Shown here: piece after piece, positions 48,204-56,473 of the stretch
How the letters are laid out: every line of letters begins with the position of its first letter
Position numbering within the stretch: position 1 is the first letter of the stretch
Assembly (NCBI RefSeq): GCF_027923705.1
Contig: NZ_AP026442.1
Location: 2,728,001 to 2,792,000 of the forward strand
From: Cellulomonas sp. NTE-D12
Lineage (GTDB): Bacteria > Actinomycetota > Actinomycetes > Actinomycetales > Cellulomonadaceae
Direction: 5' to 3'
DNA length: 64,000 nt
The notes under the pieces: model-generated
The model's database searches: none
What the model was told of the DNA's origin: nothing
What the model saw: only the letters and a program-made list of their open reading frames with translations
Position numbers and translations under genes: made by a program

Positions 48204-49340
48204 TCAGCGCGTGCAGGTGGGCAACGAGCCGCCCGCGCCCTTGCCGATGGCCGTCATCGCCGCCACCGCGTCGGACAGCGTCGCCACCTTGACCACGTGC
48301 AGGCCGGCGGGGACGTGACCCACCACCTCGTCGCAGTTCGACGCCGGTGCCAGGAACCAGTCGGCACCGTCGCGCCGGGCGCCCACCAGCTTCTGCTGGA
48401 TGCCGCCGATCGGCCCGACCTCCCCGGTGACGTCCATCGTCCCGGTGCCGGCGATCTTGGCGCCGTTCGCCTCGTCGGCCGGGGTCAGCTTGTCGACGAT
48501 GCCGAGGGCGAACATCGTCCCCGCGCTCGGCCCGCCGATCCCGTCGATGCTGATGTCCACCTTCACGGGGAACGTGAACGTCGGGTCGATCATCACCCCG
48601 ATCAGCGCGCGGCCGTCGGGGCGCTTCGACGTCACGATCGGCACCTGCTGGTCCGCACCGTCGCGCCGCACCGTCAGCGTCACCGTGCTCCCGGGCGTCA
48701 CGGCCTCGAGCTTGCGCACCAGCGTCTGGTAGTCCGGCAGCGTCGTGCCGTCCAGCTGCTCCAGCACGTCGCCCTTGTGCAGCTTGGTCGCGGCGTCGGT
48801 GCCGTCCTGCGTGCCGGCGACCGTCAGCGTCGCCGGGACGGTGTAGCCGAGCTGCGTCAGCGCGGCGACGGTCGCGTTCTCCTGCGAGCTGGTCATCTCC
48901 TGGGAGTTGGCCGCGTCGATCTGCTGCTGCGTCTGGCCCTTGGGGACCACCGCCTCGGCCGGGTCGACGACGGACGTCGGGTCGAACCACCCGCGCAGCA
49001 CTCCTGCCAGGGACGACGGGTACCCCGGCCCCCCGGTCCCGGACACGGTGGTCAGCCGCAGCTGTCCGGTGGACGGGTACGTCTGGGCGCCGGAGATCCG
49101 GATCAGCGGCGTGCCGTTCTGGGAGCCCAGCACGTCGCGCGTCGGTCCCGGGCTGGTCACGGCGTACGGGACCGGGATCACCACGGCGACGGCGATCAGC
49201 ACGGCCGTCAGCAGCATGCCGCCGGACAGCAGCACGGAGCGCGGGTCGACGGGTCGGCGCGGCTCGACGGCCGCCGCCGCCGCCCCCTCGTCGGGCGCCG
49301 GCGCGATCTCGTCGGGACGGGGCTCGGGGCTGGCGAACAC
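48204..49340 (-). CDS. PDZ-Lon type membrane serine protease
   Basis: From GTG 49340 the protein has 378 residues; GTG 49358 is equally possible. It has one N-terminal membrane helix (about residues 38-60), a PDZ domain (KLHKGDVLEQLDGTTLPDYQ region) and a C-terminal Lon-type protease domain with catalytic Ser in GGPSAGTMFALGIVDKL and Lys in GPIGGIQQKLVGA. It faces the cell exterior and corresponds to Rv3194c. The stop lies four bases from the PPA1309 stop. Confidence 0.9.
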   Translation of the reverse strand: MFASPEPRPDEIAPAPDEGAAAAAVEPRRPVDPRSVLLSGGMLLTAVLIAVAVVIPVPYAVTSPGPTRDVLGSQNGTPLIRISGAQTYPSTGQLRLTTVSGTGGPGYPSSLAGVLRGWFDPTSVVDPAEAVVPKGQTQQQIDAANSQEMTSSQENATVAALTQLGYTVPATLTVAGTQDGTDAATKLHKGDVLEQLDGTTLPDYQTLVRKLEAVTPGSTVTLTVRRDGADQQVPIVTSKRPDGRALIGVMIDPTFTFPVKVDISIDGIGGPSAGTMFALGIVDKLTPADEANGAKIAGTGTMDVTGEVGPIGGIQQKLVGARRDGADWFLAPASNCDEVVGHVPAGLHVVKVATLSDAVAAMTAIGKGAGGSLPTCTR

Positions 49341-49591
49341 CCGCCGATCATCGCGCACGCGTCTGGGACCGCGCCTACCGACGGGCGCCGCCGCCCGGCC
49401 GCGGGGCGCGCACCGGTGACGCGGCGCTGCGCCGTGAGCGAACCCGCTGCTCCAGGCGGTGCCGGCCCTCGTTCGGCCGCGACGGCGGCGGTTACCGTGG
49501 AGCCGCGATCCCACGACGGCAGCCGCACCGACCGCGACCGGCGGACGCAGGTGCGAGCGACGCGTCGGCCGCCGACCGTCCAGGAGGACCC

Positions 49592-51064
49592 ATGAGCCCG
49601 CAGACGCCGGACCCGGCCGTGCCGGGTGAGCAGCCCGACTGGGAGCAGGTGCTCCGCTCGATGCTGGGCCCGGCCGCCGACGAGGCGATCGCCCAGCTGC
49701 GCGAGGCGGGCATCGACCCTGCCGCGATGGCCTCGGGGTCGGGCCTGCCGCAGGATCCGGCTGCCCTGCAGCAGGTGTTCAGCCAGGTGCAGCGGATGTT
49801 CGCCGAGTCCGGTGACGAGCCGGTCAACTGGTCGATGGCCCACGAGCTGGCCCGCCAGCAGGCCTCCCTGGGCGGCGACCCGTCCGTCAGCCGCGCCGAG
49901 ACCGACCAGGTCGCCCAGGCGTTCTCGGTGGCCGAGCTGTGGCTCGACGCCGCCACCGACCTGCCGCCCACCGGGGCGACGGGTCGCGCGTGGAGCCGCG
50001 CCGAGTGGGTCGAGGCGACGCTGCCGACATGGCGCACGCTGACGGAGCCCGTCGCGTCGTCCCTGTCCACCGCGCTGGTGCAGGCGCTCGGCTCGTCGCT
50101 GCCGGAGGGCTTCGCCGAGGAGCTCGGGGCGCCCGGCGGACCAGGCGGGGCGTTCGGCGGCCTGCCGCCGGGCGCGCTGAGCGGCCTGCTGGGCGACGGC
50201 ACCGGCGGGCCGATCGACATGGGTCAGCTGCTGCGGCGCCTCGGGTCGGCCGTGTTCGGCCTCCAGGTCGGGCAGGCCTCCGGCACCCTGTCCCGCGAGG
50301 TGTTCGGCGCCACGGACATCGGCCTGCCCCTGCTCGAGCAGCCCGTTCCGGTGCTAGTGCCGCACAACGTGGCGGAGTTCGGCGAGGGCCTGGAGGTGCC
50401 GGCCGACGAGGTGCGCCTGTTCCTCGCGCTGCGCGAGGCGGCCGCGACGCGCCTGTTCACGCACGTCCCCTGGCTGCGCGCGCACCTGTTCGGCCTGGTC
50501 GAGGCCTATGCACGCGGCATCGCCATCGACGCCGACGAGCTCGGCGAGGCGGTCCGTTCGGTGGACCCGACCGACCCGCAGGCGCTGCAGGAGGCGCTGA
50601 CCGGCGGCATCTTCGTCCCGCAGAACACCCCCGAGCAGGCCGCCGCGCTCGAGCGCCTCGAGACCTCGCTGGCGCTGGTCGAGGGCTGGGTCGACGAGGT
50701 GACCGCCCAGGCCGCGCTCCCCCACCTGCCGCACGCGGTCCCGCTGCGGGAGATGCTGCGCCGCCGACGCGCGTCGGGTGGACCCGCCGAGCAGACGTTC
50801 GCCAGCCTCGTCGGCCTCGAGCTGCGCCCCCGACGGCTGCGCGACGCCGCCACCCTGTGGGCGGCCATCGACGCCGAGCGCGGCCAGTCGGGGCGCGACG
50901 CCGTCTGGCAGCACCCCGACCTGATGCCCACCACGGCGGACCTGGACGACCCGTCCGGCTACGCCGCCCGGCGGCAGGCCGCGATCGACGAGGGCGCCGA
51001 GCTGGATCGGGCGCTGGCCGAGATCCTGGGTGAGGAGCCGCCGAAGGACGACGAGCAGGGCTGA
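49592..51064 (+). CDS. Zinc-dependent metalloprotease-like protein (DUF2342)
   Basis: This 490-residue protein has WEQVLRSMLGPAADEAIAQL at the start, NWSMAHELARQQ, and the family core LALREAAATRLFTHVPWLRA and LALVEGWVDEVTAQAALPHL. No plain HExxH is present, as usual for this family. It corresponds to Rv3195. CAGGAGGA precedes the ATG. Its substrate and activity are not established. Confidence 0.88.
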   Translation: MSPQTPDPAVPGEQPDWEQVLRSMLGPAADEAIAQLREAGIDPAAMASGSGLPQDPAALQQVFSQVQRMFAESGDEPVNWSMAHELARQQASLGGDPSVSRAETDQVAQAFSVAELWLDAATDLPPTGATGRAWSRAEWVEATLPTWRTLTEPVASSLSTALVQALGSSLPEGFAEELGAPGGPGGAFGGLPPGALSGLLGDGTGGPIDMGQLLRRLGSAVFGLQVGQASGTLSREVFGATDIGLPLLEQPVPVLVPHNVAEFGEGLEVPADEVRLFLALREAAATRLFTHVPWLRAHLFGLVEAYARGIAIDADELGEAVRSVDPTDPQALQEALTGGIFVPQNTPEQAAALERLETSLALVEGWVDEVTAQAALPHLPHAVPLREMLRRRRASGGPAEQTFASLVGLELRPRRLRDAATLWAAIDAERGQSGRDAVWQHPDLMPTTADLDDPSGYAARRQAAIDEGAELDRALAEILGEEPPKDDEQG

Positions 51065-51149
51065 CCCGCTCTCGCGGCGTCACCGACTTGGCGGCACCAC
51101 TGGCTGGGCGGCGCTACGTCAGGACGTCCGCCGGGCCGGCGGCCCCGGC

Positions 51150-51770
51150 TCAGGCCGGTCGACCGTCCTCCTCGACGTCGTCGTCCACCCCGTCCGGCCC
51201 GTCGTCCGGTGCGTCCGACCACGGCCCCGACGGTGAGGGCACGGCCCCGGGCCGCACGCCCTCCCGGTCCACGGCGTGCGCGTACCCCTCGAGGAAGCCG
51301 CGCGCCCGCTCGGTGTGCGGGTAGCGCTCCAGCTCGGCCCAGAACTCGGGACCGTGCCCGGGGTGCAGCAGGTGCGTCAGCTCGTGCAGCAGCACGTAGT
51401 CGGTCACCCACCGCGGCATGCCGCGGATGCGGTCCGAGATGCGGATGGTGCCGTCCGTCGGCGTGCACGACCCCCAGCGACGGCCCTGCTGGGTGGACCA
51501 CCGGACCGACGACGGCACCGCGCGTCCGCCGAGGTATCGCGCCGACAGGTCCGCCGCGCGGGACAACAGCTCGTCGTCGGACGGTCGGCGCCGCTTCTCC
51601 TGCGCCGCCAGGCGTGCCACCATCCGGCCCACCCACTCGGCCTCCTGCGCCCGGGTGAACCGGGCCGGGATGGCGACGATGGTGCGTCCGTCCTCCCGCC
51701 ACGCCGTCACCGTCCGGGCACGGCGGCGCGAGCGGCGGACCTCGACCGACGGGTCGTGCGCGGGCGGCAC
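51150..51770 (-). CDS. YgjP/SprT-like M48-type metallopeptidase
   Basis: I take GTG 51770 (206 residues); an ATG at 51845 would add a basic lead, and neither has a strong ribosome site. The core has VEVRRSRRRARTVTAWREDG, VRWSTQQGRRWGSCTPTDGT, and the zinc site VLLHELTHLLHPGHGPEFW (HExxH with a third His). The C-terminus is acidic (DDDVEEDG). Members resemble YgjP/UPF0758-type zinc peptidases of unknown substrate. Confidence 0.85.
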   Translation of the reverse strand: MPPAHDPSVEVRRSRRRARTVTAWREDGRTIVAIPARFTRAQEAEWVGRMVARLAAQEKRRRPSDDELLSRAADLSARYLGGRAVPSSVRWSTQQGRRWGSCTPTDGTIRISDRIRGMPRWVTDYVLLHELTHLLHPGHGPEFWAELERYPHTERARGFLEGYAHAVDREGVRPGAVPSPSGPWSDAPDDGPDGVDDDVEEDGRPA

Positions 51771-51954
51771 AGGCCGCACCGTAGCGCGGCGCGGCGACAC
51801 CACGGCAGATCCCAGGTGCGACAGGCGGCCGCGCAGGCTCCGCACGCACGGAGCGCCTGGCCACTACTGTGAGCGCGGGCGCGCCGGCACGGCGCCGACC
51901 CTGTCGCCGGCCGGCATGCTCCGGTCGGGCGAACCACACCGAGGAGGGACCTGA

Positions 51955-52113
51955 ATGGCCGAGACGTACGCGGGTGAGTTCTACTGCGTGAAGTGCAAGG
52001 AGAAGCGGCAGGCGGAGGGCGACGTCGTCGTCTCCGAGTCCGGTCGCAAGATGGCCAAGGCCATCTGCCCGGTCTGCGGCACCAAGCTGAACCGGATCCT
52101 GGGCAAGGCCTGA
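51955..52113 (+). CDS. Small zinc-ribbon protein (DUF5679)
   Basis: The ATG at 51955 follows GAGGAGGGA and gives 52 residues: FYCVKCKEKRQAEG near the N-terminus and AICPVCGTKLNRILG near the C-terminus, two CxxC pairs that make a zinc ribbon. It matches the small DUF5679 proteins that are highly conserved in actinobacteria. The function is unknown. It ends just before a strong terminator and the 16-bp tandem repeat. Confidence 0.85.
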   Translation: MAETYAGEFYCVKCKEKRQAEGDVVVSESGRKMAKAICPVCGTKLNRILGKA

Positions 52114-52128
52114 CCCTCACGTCCCGAT

Positions 52129-52166
52129 CGAAGGGCACCGTCACCACCGGGTGACGGTGCCCTTCG
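52129..52166 (+). terminator. Strong terminator after the DUF5679 gene
   Basis: A perfect 16-bp stem (52129-52144 with 52151-52166) with a CACCGG loop starts 15 bases past the stop. Its 3' arm ends in CCCTTCG, which is also the first part of the 16-bp tandem repeat unit. Confidence 0.88.
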
Positions 52167-52266
52167 TCGTTCTGTCCCTTCGTCGTTCTGTCCCTTCGTC
52201 GTTCTGTCCCTTCGTCGTTCTGTCCCTTCGTCGTTCTGTCCCTTCGTCGTTCTGTCCCTTCGTCGT
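52160..52266 (+). repeat. 16-bp tandem repeat, about 6.5 copies
   Basis: The unit CCCTTCGTCGTTCTGT recurs at an exact 16-bp spacing, with equivalent bases at 52165, 52181, 52197, 52213, 52229, 52245 and 52261. Copies look identical over most of their length. The period is not a multiple of three, so it is not coding. It begins inside the terminator 3' arm and stops before the next gene. It reads as a variable-number repeat made by slippage. Confidence 0.9.
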
Positions 52267-52382
52267 CCCCGGCCCTGGTCGTCCCGGCCCTGCGGACGGC
52301 CGTCGGCCCCTGTGGACGGTCCGCGGTCCGCTGCCGGCCCCGCCTGGCACAGTGGCCGCCCGACGGCGGACGAGGAGGGACC

Positions 52383-53387
52383 ATGAGGCTGCGGCCCGGG
52401 CTGCGCGTGCTGACCCGCACTGACGGTGAGGTCCAGGTCGGTACCGACCCCCGGTGGGCGGTTCGGCTCGACGGGTTGACCGAGCGGGAGACCGCCGCGG
52501 TGCTGGCGCTCGGCGCCGGTGCCGACTCCGACCAGCTGGCCGCCGGCGCCGGAGCGCGGCTCACCCAGCTCGCGACGCTGCTGCGCGACGCCGGCCTGGC
52601 GGCGCCGGACCGCCGCTCGCCCGCCGTCCTCGGCCCCGCCGCAGCCGATGCGACGGTGTGCGGGCTGCTGCGACCGGACGGCGACGGCGCCCGGGTGGTC
52701 GACGCGAGGCGGGCCTCGGTGGTCGGCGTGGTGGGGCTGGGGCCGATCGGTCTGGCGACGGCAGGGACGCTGGCCGCCGCCGGGGTCGGGACCGTCCTGG
52801 TCGACGACGCGAGCCCGGTGCGCTCGGTGGACGTCGGCGTGTGCGGCTACCGGTGGTCCGACGTCGGGTCGGTGCGGGAGCGGGCCGCGGCCCGCGTGCT
52901 GCGGGACATCGCGCCGGACGTCCGCACCGACTCCTCCGCCGAGCCGGACGTGGTGGTCGTCGTCGAGCACGGCGCCGCGGATCCCGCCCGCACCGAGCTG
53001 CTGCTCGGCACGGGCACGGTGCACCTGCCCGTGCTGGTGCGCGAGGCGGACGCCGTCGTCGGGCCCCTCGTCGTGCCGGGCACCGGACCGTGCCTCCGGT
53101 GCCTGGACCTGCACCGCGCCGACGCCGATCCCTGCTGGCCGCGGCTCGTCGCCCAGCTGGTCGGTGCACCGCCCGCCGCCGAGGTCGGTGCGATGGCCGC
53201 CGTCTGCGCCGGGCTCGCCGCCGCCGCGGTGCTCCGGGCGGTCGACGACCCGCCGGCACGCACGCGGCTGCGGATCGGCACGACGTTCGAGGTCGGCCTC
53301 CCGGACGTCCTGCCGCGGACACGCACGTGGGAGGTGCACCCGGACTGCGGGTGCACCTCCCACGGTGCTGCTGCCGTCGCCGGCTGA
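52383..53387 (+). CDS. Orphan ThiF/TOMM cyclodehydratase-like protein
   Basis: GAGGAGGG precedes the ATG of this 334-residue protein. An N-terminal leader-binding-like region (about residues 1-100) precedes a ThiF/MoeB-type Rossmann domain (VVGVVGLGPIGLATAGTLAA, TVLVDDASPV). Zinc-type cysteines follow in GPCLRCLDLHRADADPCW and the C-terminal HPDCGC. It looks like the E1-like or leader-recognition part of azol(in)e peptide cyclodehydratases, yet no precursor peptide, YcaO or dehydrogenase gene is nearby. A perfect hairpin overlaps its last codons. Confidence 0.72.
   Translation: MRLRPGLRVLTRTDGEVQVGTDPRWAVRLDGLTERETAAVLALGAGADSDQLAAGAGARLTQLATLLRDAGLAAPDRRSPAVLGPAAADATVCGLLRPDGDGARVVDARRASVVGVVGLGPIGLATAGTLAAAGVGTVLVDDASPVRSVDVGVCGYRWSDVGSVRERAAARVLRDIAPDVRTDSSAEPDVVVVVEHGAADPARTELLLGTGTVHLPVLVREADAVVGPLVVPGTGPCLRCLDLHRADADPCWPRLVAQLVGAPPAAEVGAMAAVCAGLAAAAVLRAVDDPPARTRLRIGTTFEVGLPDVLPRTRTWEVHPDCGCTSHGAAAVAG
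53327..53363 (+). terminator. Perfect 16-bp hairpin overlapping the 3' end of the ThiF-like gene
   Basis: 53327-53342 pairs perfectly with 53348-53363 around a GACTG loop. The hairpin lies within the coding sequence and encodes the Trp-Glu-Val-His-Pro-Asp-Cys-Gly-Cys-Thr-Ser-His end, stopping 24 bases before the stop codon. It could act as a terminator or as an mRNA 3'-end stabiliser. Confidence 0.6.
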
Positions 53388-53456
53388 GCGCCCCCTGCGC
53401 GCCCAGCCGTCCCGTCCGCGAGTAGCCGGGTGCGAGGCCGGCACGCGGAGCCGGGG

Positions 53457-53795
53457 TCAGGCTGCCGGCTTCGCCTCCTTGCGCGGACGGCCGCGCCCGC
53501 GCTTGACGGCGACGACCTGGCCGGCGACGAAGACCTCGCCGCCCCAGACGCCCCACGGCTCGGCGCGTTCGATCGCACCGGCGAGGCAGCCGTCCAGCAG
53601 CGGGCAGGTCCGGCAGAGCGCCTTGGCGCGCTCCACCTCCGCCGTCCGCTCGGCGAACCACAGCTCCGGGTCGTTCGAGCGGCAGGGGATCAGCTCGGCG
53701 ACGAGCTGGTCGAGGGTGTCGGGCGCGGTTGCGCCGGGCGGCCACGGGCCGGAACCCCCGTTGTTCACGGTGTCGAGCAGCGTGGTGAGCCGCAC
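53457..53795 (-). CDS. whiB7: WhiB7-type iron-sulfur transcription factor
   Basis: The GTG at 53795 has AGGAGG five bases upstream and gives 112 residues. The four cluster cysteines are present (IPCRSND, LCRTCPLLDGC), followed by EPWGVWGGEVF and the AT-hook RGRGRPRK that marks WhiB7. In mycobacteria and streptomycetes WhiB7 binds the main sigma factor and induces intrinsic antibiotic resistance. The long leader with an upstream ORF and attenuator, the A-tract promoter and the neighbouring uvrD2 all support orthology with Rv3197A. Confidence 0.92.
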   Translation of the reverse strand: MRLTTLLDTVNNGGSGPWPPGATAPDTLDQLVAELIPCRSNDPELWFAERTAEVERAKALCRTCPLLDGCLAGAIERAEPWGVWGGEVFVAGQVVAVKRGRGRPRKEAKPAA

Positions 53796-53885
53796 GATGT
53801 CCTCCTACGTCCTTGCTGGTGAGCGTTGTGCTGCGACGGTGCGGACCTGCGCCGTGCGCTCACCGGACGTCCGGAGAGACGAGAA

Positions 53886-53919
53886 AGGCCGCGGGTCCGA
53901 GTTCCGGACTCCGCGGCCT
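53886..53919 (-). terminator. Attenuator hairpin in the whiB7 leader
   Basis: On the minus strand AGGCCGCGG pairs with CCGCGGCCT, extended by an inner GTCCG/CGGAC stem with one bulge, and is followed by a pyrimidine tract (TTTCTCGTCTCT). It lies 20 bases past the upstream ORF stop and about 90 bases before whiB7. Antitermination when ribosomes stall on the upstream ORF is the known whiB7 mechanism. Confidence 0.75.
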
Positions 53920-53939
53920 GTGCCGACCTCACGGTCGGC

Positions 53940-54110
53940 TCAGGTCATACGAGTCCCGGGACGGGGATCGGTGGTGGCGCCACGGACGACGCCGACGTAC
54001 GTCGAGAGGCCGGCGGGCACAGTGCGCCCCTGGAACGTGCGGGACGTGGCCGCGGGGATGCGCACGCGCAGGCGCTCGCAACGTTCGGATGCATCGAGCA
54101 TCAGCTTCAT
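53940..54110 (-). CDS. Upstream ORF (leader peptide) of whiB7
   Basis: The ATG at 54110 has a strong GGAGGAGG ribosome site and encodes 56 residues starting MKLMLDASERCERLRVRIPA and ending GTRMT. It ends 20 bases before the attenuator hairpin. Leader ORFs at this place sense ribosome-targeting antibiotics in other actinobacteria. It is Arg-rich and resembles nothing else I know. Whether the peptide or only its translation matters is unknown. Confidence 0.65.
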   Translation of the reverse strand: MKLMLDASERCERLRVRIPAATSRTFQGRTVPAGLSTYVGVVRGATTDPRPGTRMT

Positions 54111-54177
54111 CAGTGGCCACCTCCTCCCACGATCCGGGCTGCGACCTGCACGGTCGCGCCCTCCGACAAGGACCCGT

Positions 54178-56265
54178 TCACCTTAGGGGGGCCTTCGTGG
54201 ACGTCACAACCCTTTTTCCGGGCTTCGTGCCAGACATTGTCGAAGAGGCCGCCGAGGGGTCGACGACCGCACCCTCGGCGAGGGCGTCCGCGATCACGGC
54301 GAGCACGTCCCGGCCGTAGCGCACCAGCTGGTTCTGACCGAAGCCGGGGATGCGGGTCAGTGCCTCGGGGCTGGCCGGGCGGTGCCGCGCCAGCTCCGCC
54401 AGGACGCGGTCCGTCAGCACCTTCGACGGCTCCTTGCCGTCCGCCGCCGCCCGGTCGGCACGCCAGCGCTGGAGCCGTGCGAGGGCACGGGCCGCTGCGG
54501 GATCCTCGTCGGACGCCGTGCCGTCCGAGGCCCCGACCTCGCGACCGGCGGGCCAGAGCGCGTCGAGGAACTGCGAGCGGGTACGGGTCGCCCGGGAGCC
54601 CGGGGTGCGTGCCTTGGCCCAGGACAGCTCGAGGCGGTCCCGCGCGCGGGTCACCCCGACGTACAGCAGCCGGCGCTCCTCCTCGCGAGCGGCGTCGGTC
54701 TCCGCCAACGAGATCGGCAGCAACCCCTCGCTGAGCCCGACGAGGAACACCACGTCCCACTCCAGGCCCTTCGCCGCGTGCAAGGACGCGAGCGTCACGC
54801 CGTCGGCGGTCGGTGCCTGCTGGGCCGCCGCACGCTCGTCGAGCTCGGCCACCAGGTCCGCGAGGGTCGCCGGCCTGCCCTCGGCTCCGGCCGCGACCTC
54901 GTCGGCCAGCCCGACGAGCGCCTGCATCGCGTCCCACCGCTCGCGGACCTGACCGCGCTCGGCCGGTGGAGCCGGCGCCCACCCGGCGGAGAGCAGCACG
55001 TCGCGAACCATCTGCGGCATCGGGACGTCAGCCTCTGCCGACCGCGCGGCACCGCGCAGCAGCAGCACCGCCTGGCGCACGTCCTGCCGCGAGAAGAACC
55101 GGTCGCCGCCGCGCAGCTGGTAGCCGATGCCCAGCCGGGACAGCGCGTCCTCGAAGGCCTCCGACTGCACGTTGGTCCGGAACAGGACCGCCATGCGGGA
55201 CGCCGGCGTGCCGGCTGCGACCAGGCGGGCGACCCGCTGCGCGACGCCGGCTGCCTCCGCCTCGTCGTCCGCGTACGTCGTCCACTGCACCGCGGGACCG
55301 TCGGGACGCTGCGCGACCAGGTGCAGCGGGGCGTGACCGGGTCGCTTCGGCGCGGTGGCCAGCACGGCGTTGGCCAGCCGTACCACCTGCGGGGTGGAGC
55401 GGTAGTCCCGGACCAGGTCGATCTGCGTGGCCCCCGGGTGCGCCTGGGTGAACTCGAGCAGGTGCCGCGGGCTCGCCCCGGCGAAGGAGTAGATCGTCTG
55501 GCTCGGGTCGCCGACCACGCACACGTCGTGCCGACCGCCGAGCCACTGGTCCAGCAGGTACTGCTGCAGCGGGCTGACGTCCTGGTACTCGTCGACCACG
55601 AAGTGCCGGTACTGGGAGCGCACCTGCTCGGCGACCTCGCCACGCTGGGCCAGCATCGCGGCGGTGAGCAGCAGCACGTCCTCGAAGTCGATGACGCCGC
55701 GCGCCTCCTTGGCGTCCTCGTAGGCAGACATCAGGCGCGGCACGTCCTGCTGGTCGACCCCGCCAGGAGCCGGCCGCCGGGCGGCACGCGCCGCCGCGAC
55801 GTAGTCGTCCGACGGGACCAGGCTGACCTTCGCCCACTCGATCTCCGCAGCGAGGTCACGGATCGCGAGCCGGTCGACGCCCTCGAGCTCCGCGCGCCGT
55901 GCCGCCTCCGCCACCACAGGCGCCTTCTGCTCGAGCAGCCGCGGCGGGGCCCCGCCCACCACGCGGGGCCAGAAGAAGCCGAGCTGCCGCAGCGCGGCCG
56001 AGTGGAACGTGCGCGCCTGCACGCCGCCGGCACCGAGCGCGCGCAGCCGCAGCCGCATCTCCCCCGCGGCACGCGCCGTGAACGTCACGGCGAGCACGCC
56101 CGCTGGGCGGTACTGCCCGGTGCGGACGCCGTAGGCGATGCGGTGCGTGATCGCCCTGGTCTTGCCCGTGCCGGCGCCCGCGAGCACGCACACCGGCCCC
56201 GTCAGGGCGGTGGCGACGGCACGCTGCTCGGGGTCGAGCGCGGCCAGCAGGTCGTCGGCGGACAT
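54178..56265 (-). CDS. uvrD2: ATP-dependent DNA helicase UvrD2
   Basis: The ATG at 56265 has GGGAGG nine bases upstream and gives 695 residues. SF1A motifs are clear: AGAGTGKTRAITHRIA (Walker A), VTFTARAAGEMR, VVDEYQDVSPLQQ (motif II), GDPSQTIYSFAGA, and VTLASLHAAKGLEWDVVFLV, EEERRLLYVGVTRARDRL (motifs V-VI). A C-terminal HRDC domain (VLTDRVLAELARHRPASPEA) distinguishes UvrD2 from UvrD1/PcrA. It unwinds 3'-tailed duplex DNA in repair. The position beside whiB7 matches mycobacteria. Confidence 0.93.
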   Translation of the reverse strand: MSADDLLAALDPEQRAVATALTGPVCVLAGAGTGKTRAITHRIAYGVRTGQYRPAGVLAVTFTARAAGEMRLRLRALGAGGVQARTFHSAALRQLGFFWPRVVGGAPPRLLEQKAPVVAEAARRAELEGVDRLAIRDLAAEIEWAKVSLVPSDDYVAAARAARRPAPGGVDQQDVPRLMSAYEDAKEARGVIDFEDVLLLTAAMLAQRGEVAEQVRSQYRHFVVDEYQDVSPLQQYLLDQWLGGRHDVCVVGDPSQTIYSFAGASPRHLLEFTQAHPGATQIDLVRDYRSTPQVVRLANAVLATAPKRPGHAPLHLVAQRPDGPAVQWTTYADDEAEAAGVAQRVARLVAAGTPASRMAVLFRTNVQSEAFEDALSRLGIGYQLRGGDRFFSRQDVRQAVLLLRGAARSAEADVPMPQMVRDVLLSAGWAPAPPAERGQVRERWDAMQALVGLADEVAAGAEGRPATLADLVAELDERAAAQQAPTADGVTLASLHAAKGLEWDVVFLVGLSEGLLPISLAETDAAREEERRLLYVGVTRARDRLELSWAKARTPGSRATRTRSQFLDALWPAGREVGASDGTASDEDPAAARALARLQRWRADRAAADGKEPSKVLTDRVLAELARHRPASPEALTRIPGFGQNQLVRYGRDVLAVIADALAEGAVVDPSAASSTMSGTKPGKRVVTSTKAPLR
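54180..54217 (-). promoter_or_regulatory. whiB7: whiB7 promoter with A-tract upstream of the -35
   Basis: On the minus strand a five-A run (54213-54217) stands three bases before -35 TTGTGA (54209-54204), then an 18-bp spacer and -10 TAAGGT (54185-54180). WhiB7 itself recognises AT-rich DNA just upstream of the -35, so autoregulation is likely. The promoter overlaps the last codons of uvrD2. Confidence 0.65.
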
Positions 56266-56473
56266 CGGGCACATCCTCCCAGCCGGCACCGACACGGTGG
56301 CGACCGACCGGTGGACGGCGGGGAACACCGCACGAGCGTCCGGCGTTGCGCCGGACGGCCGGCAGAGCGGCCGCGGTAGAGCGATTGCGGACAGTGACCG
56401 CGACCGGCGGCTGCACGGACCACGACGCAGCACGAGACGCAGCACGACGAACCGACGAGGACCCAGAGGATTC

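Noticed and set aside
52160..52266. Tandem repeat considered as a CRISPR array
   Set aside because: Units are head-to-tail without spacers and only 16 bp long, and no cas gene is present.
53929..54120. Alternative minus-strand frame of 63 codons in the whiB7 leader
   Set aside because: It overlaps the leader ORF in another frame and lacks the strong ribosome site that the 56-codon frame has.
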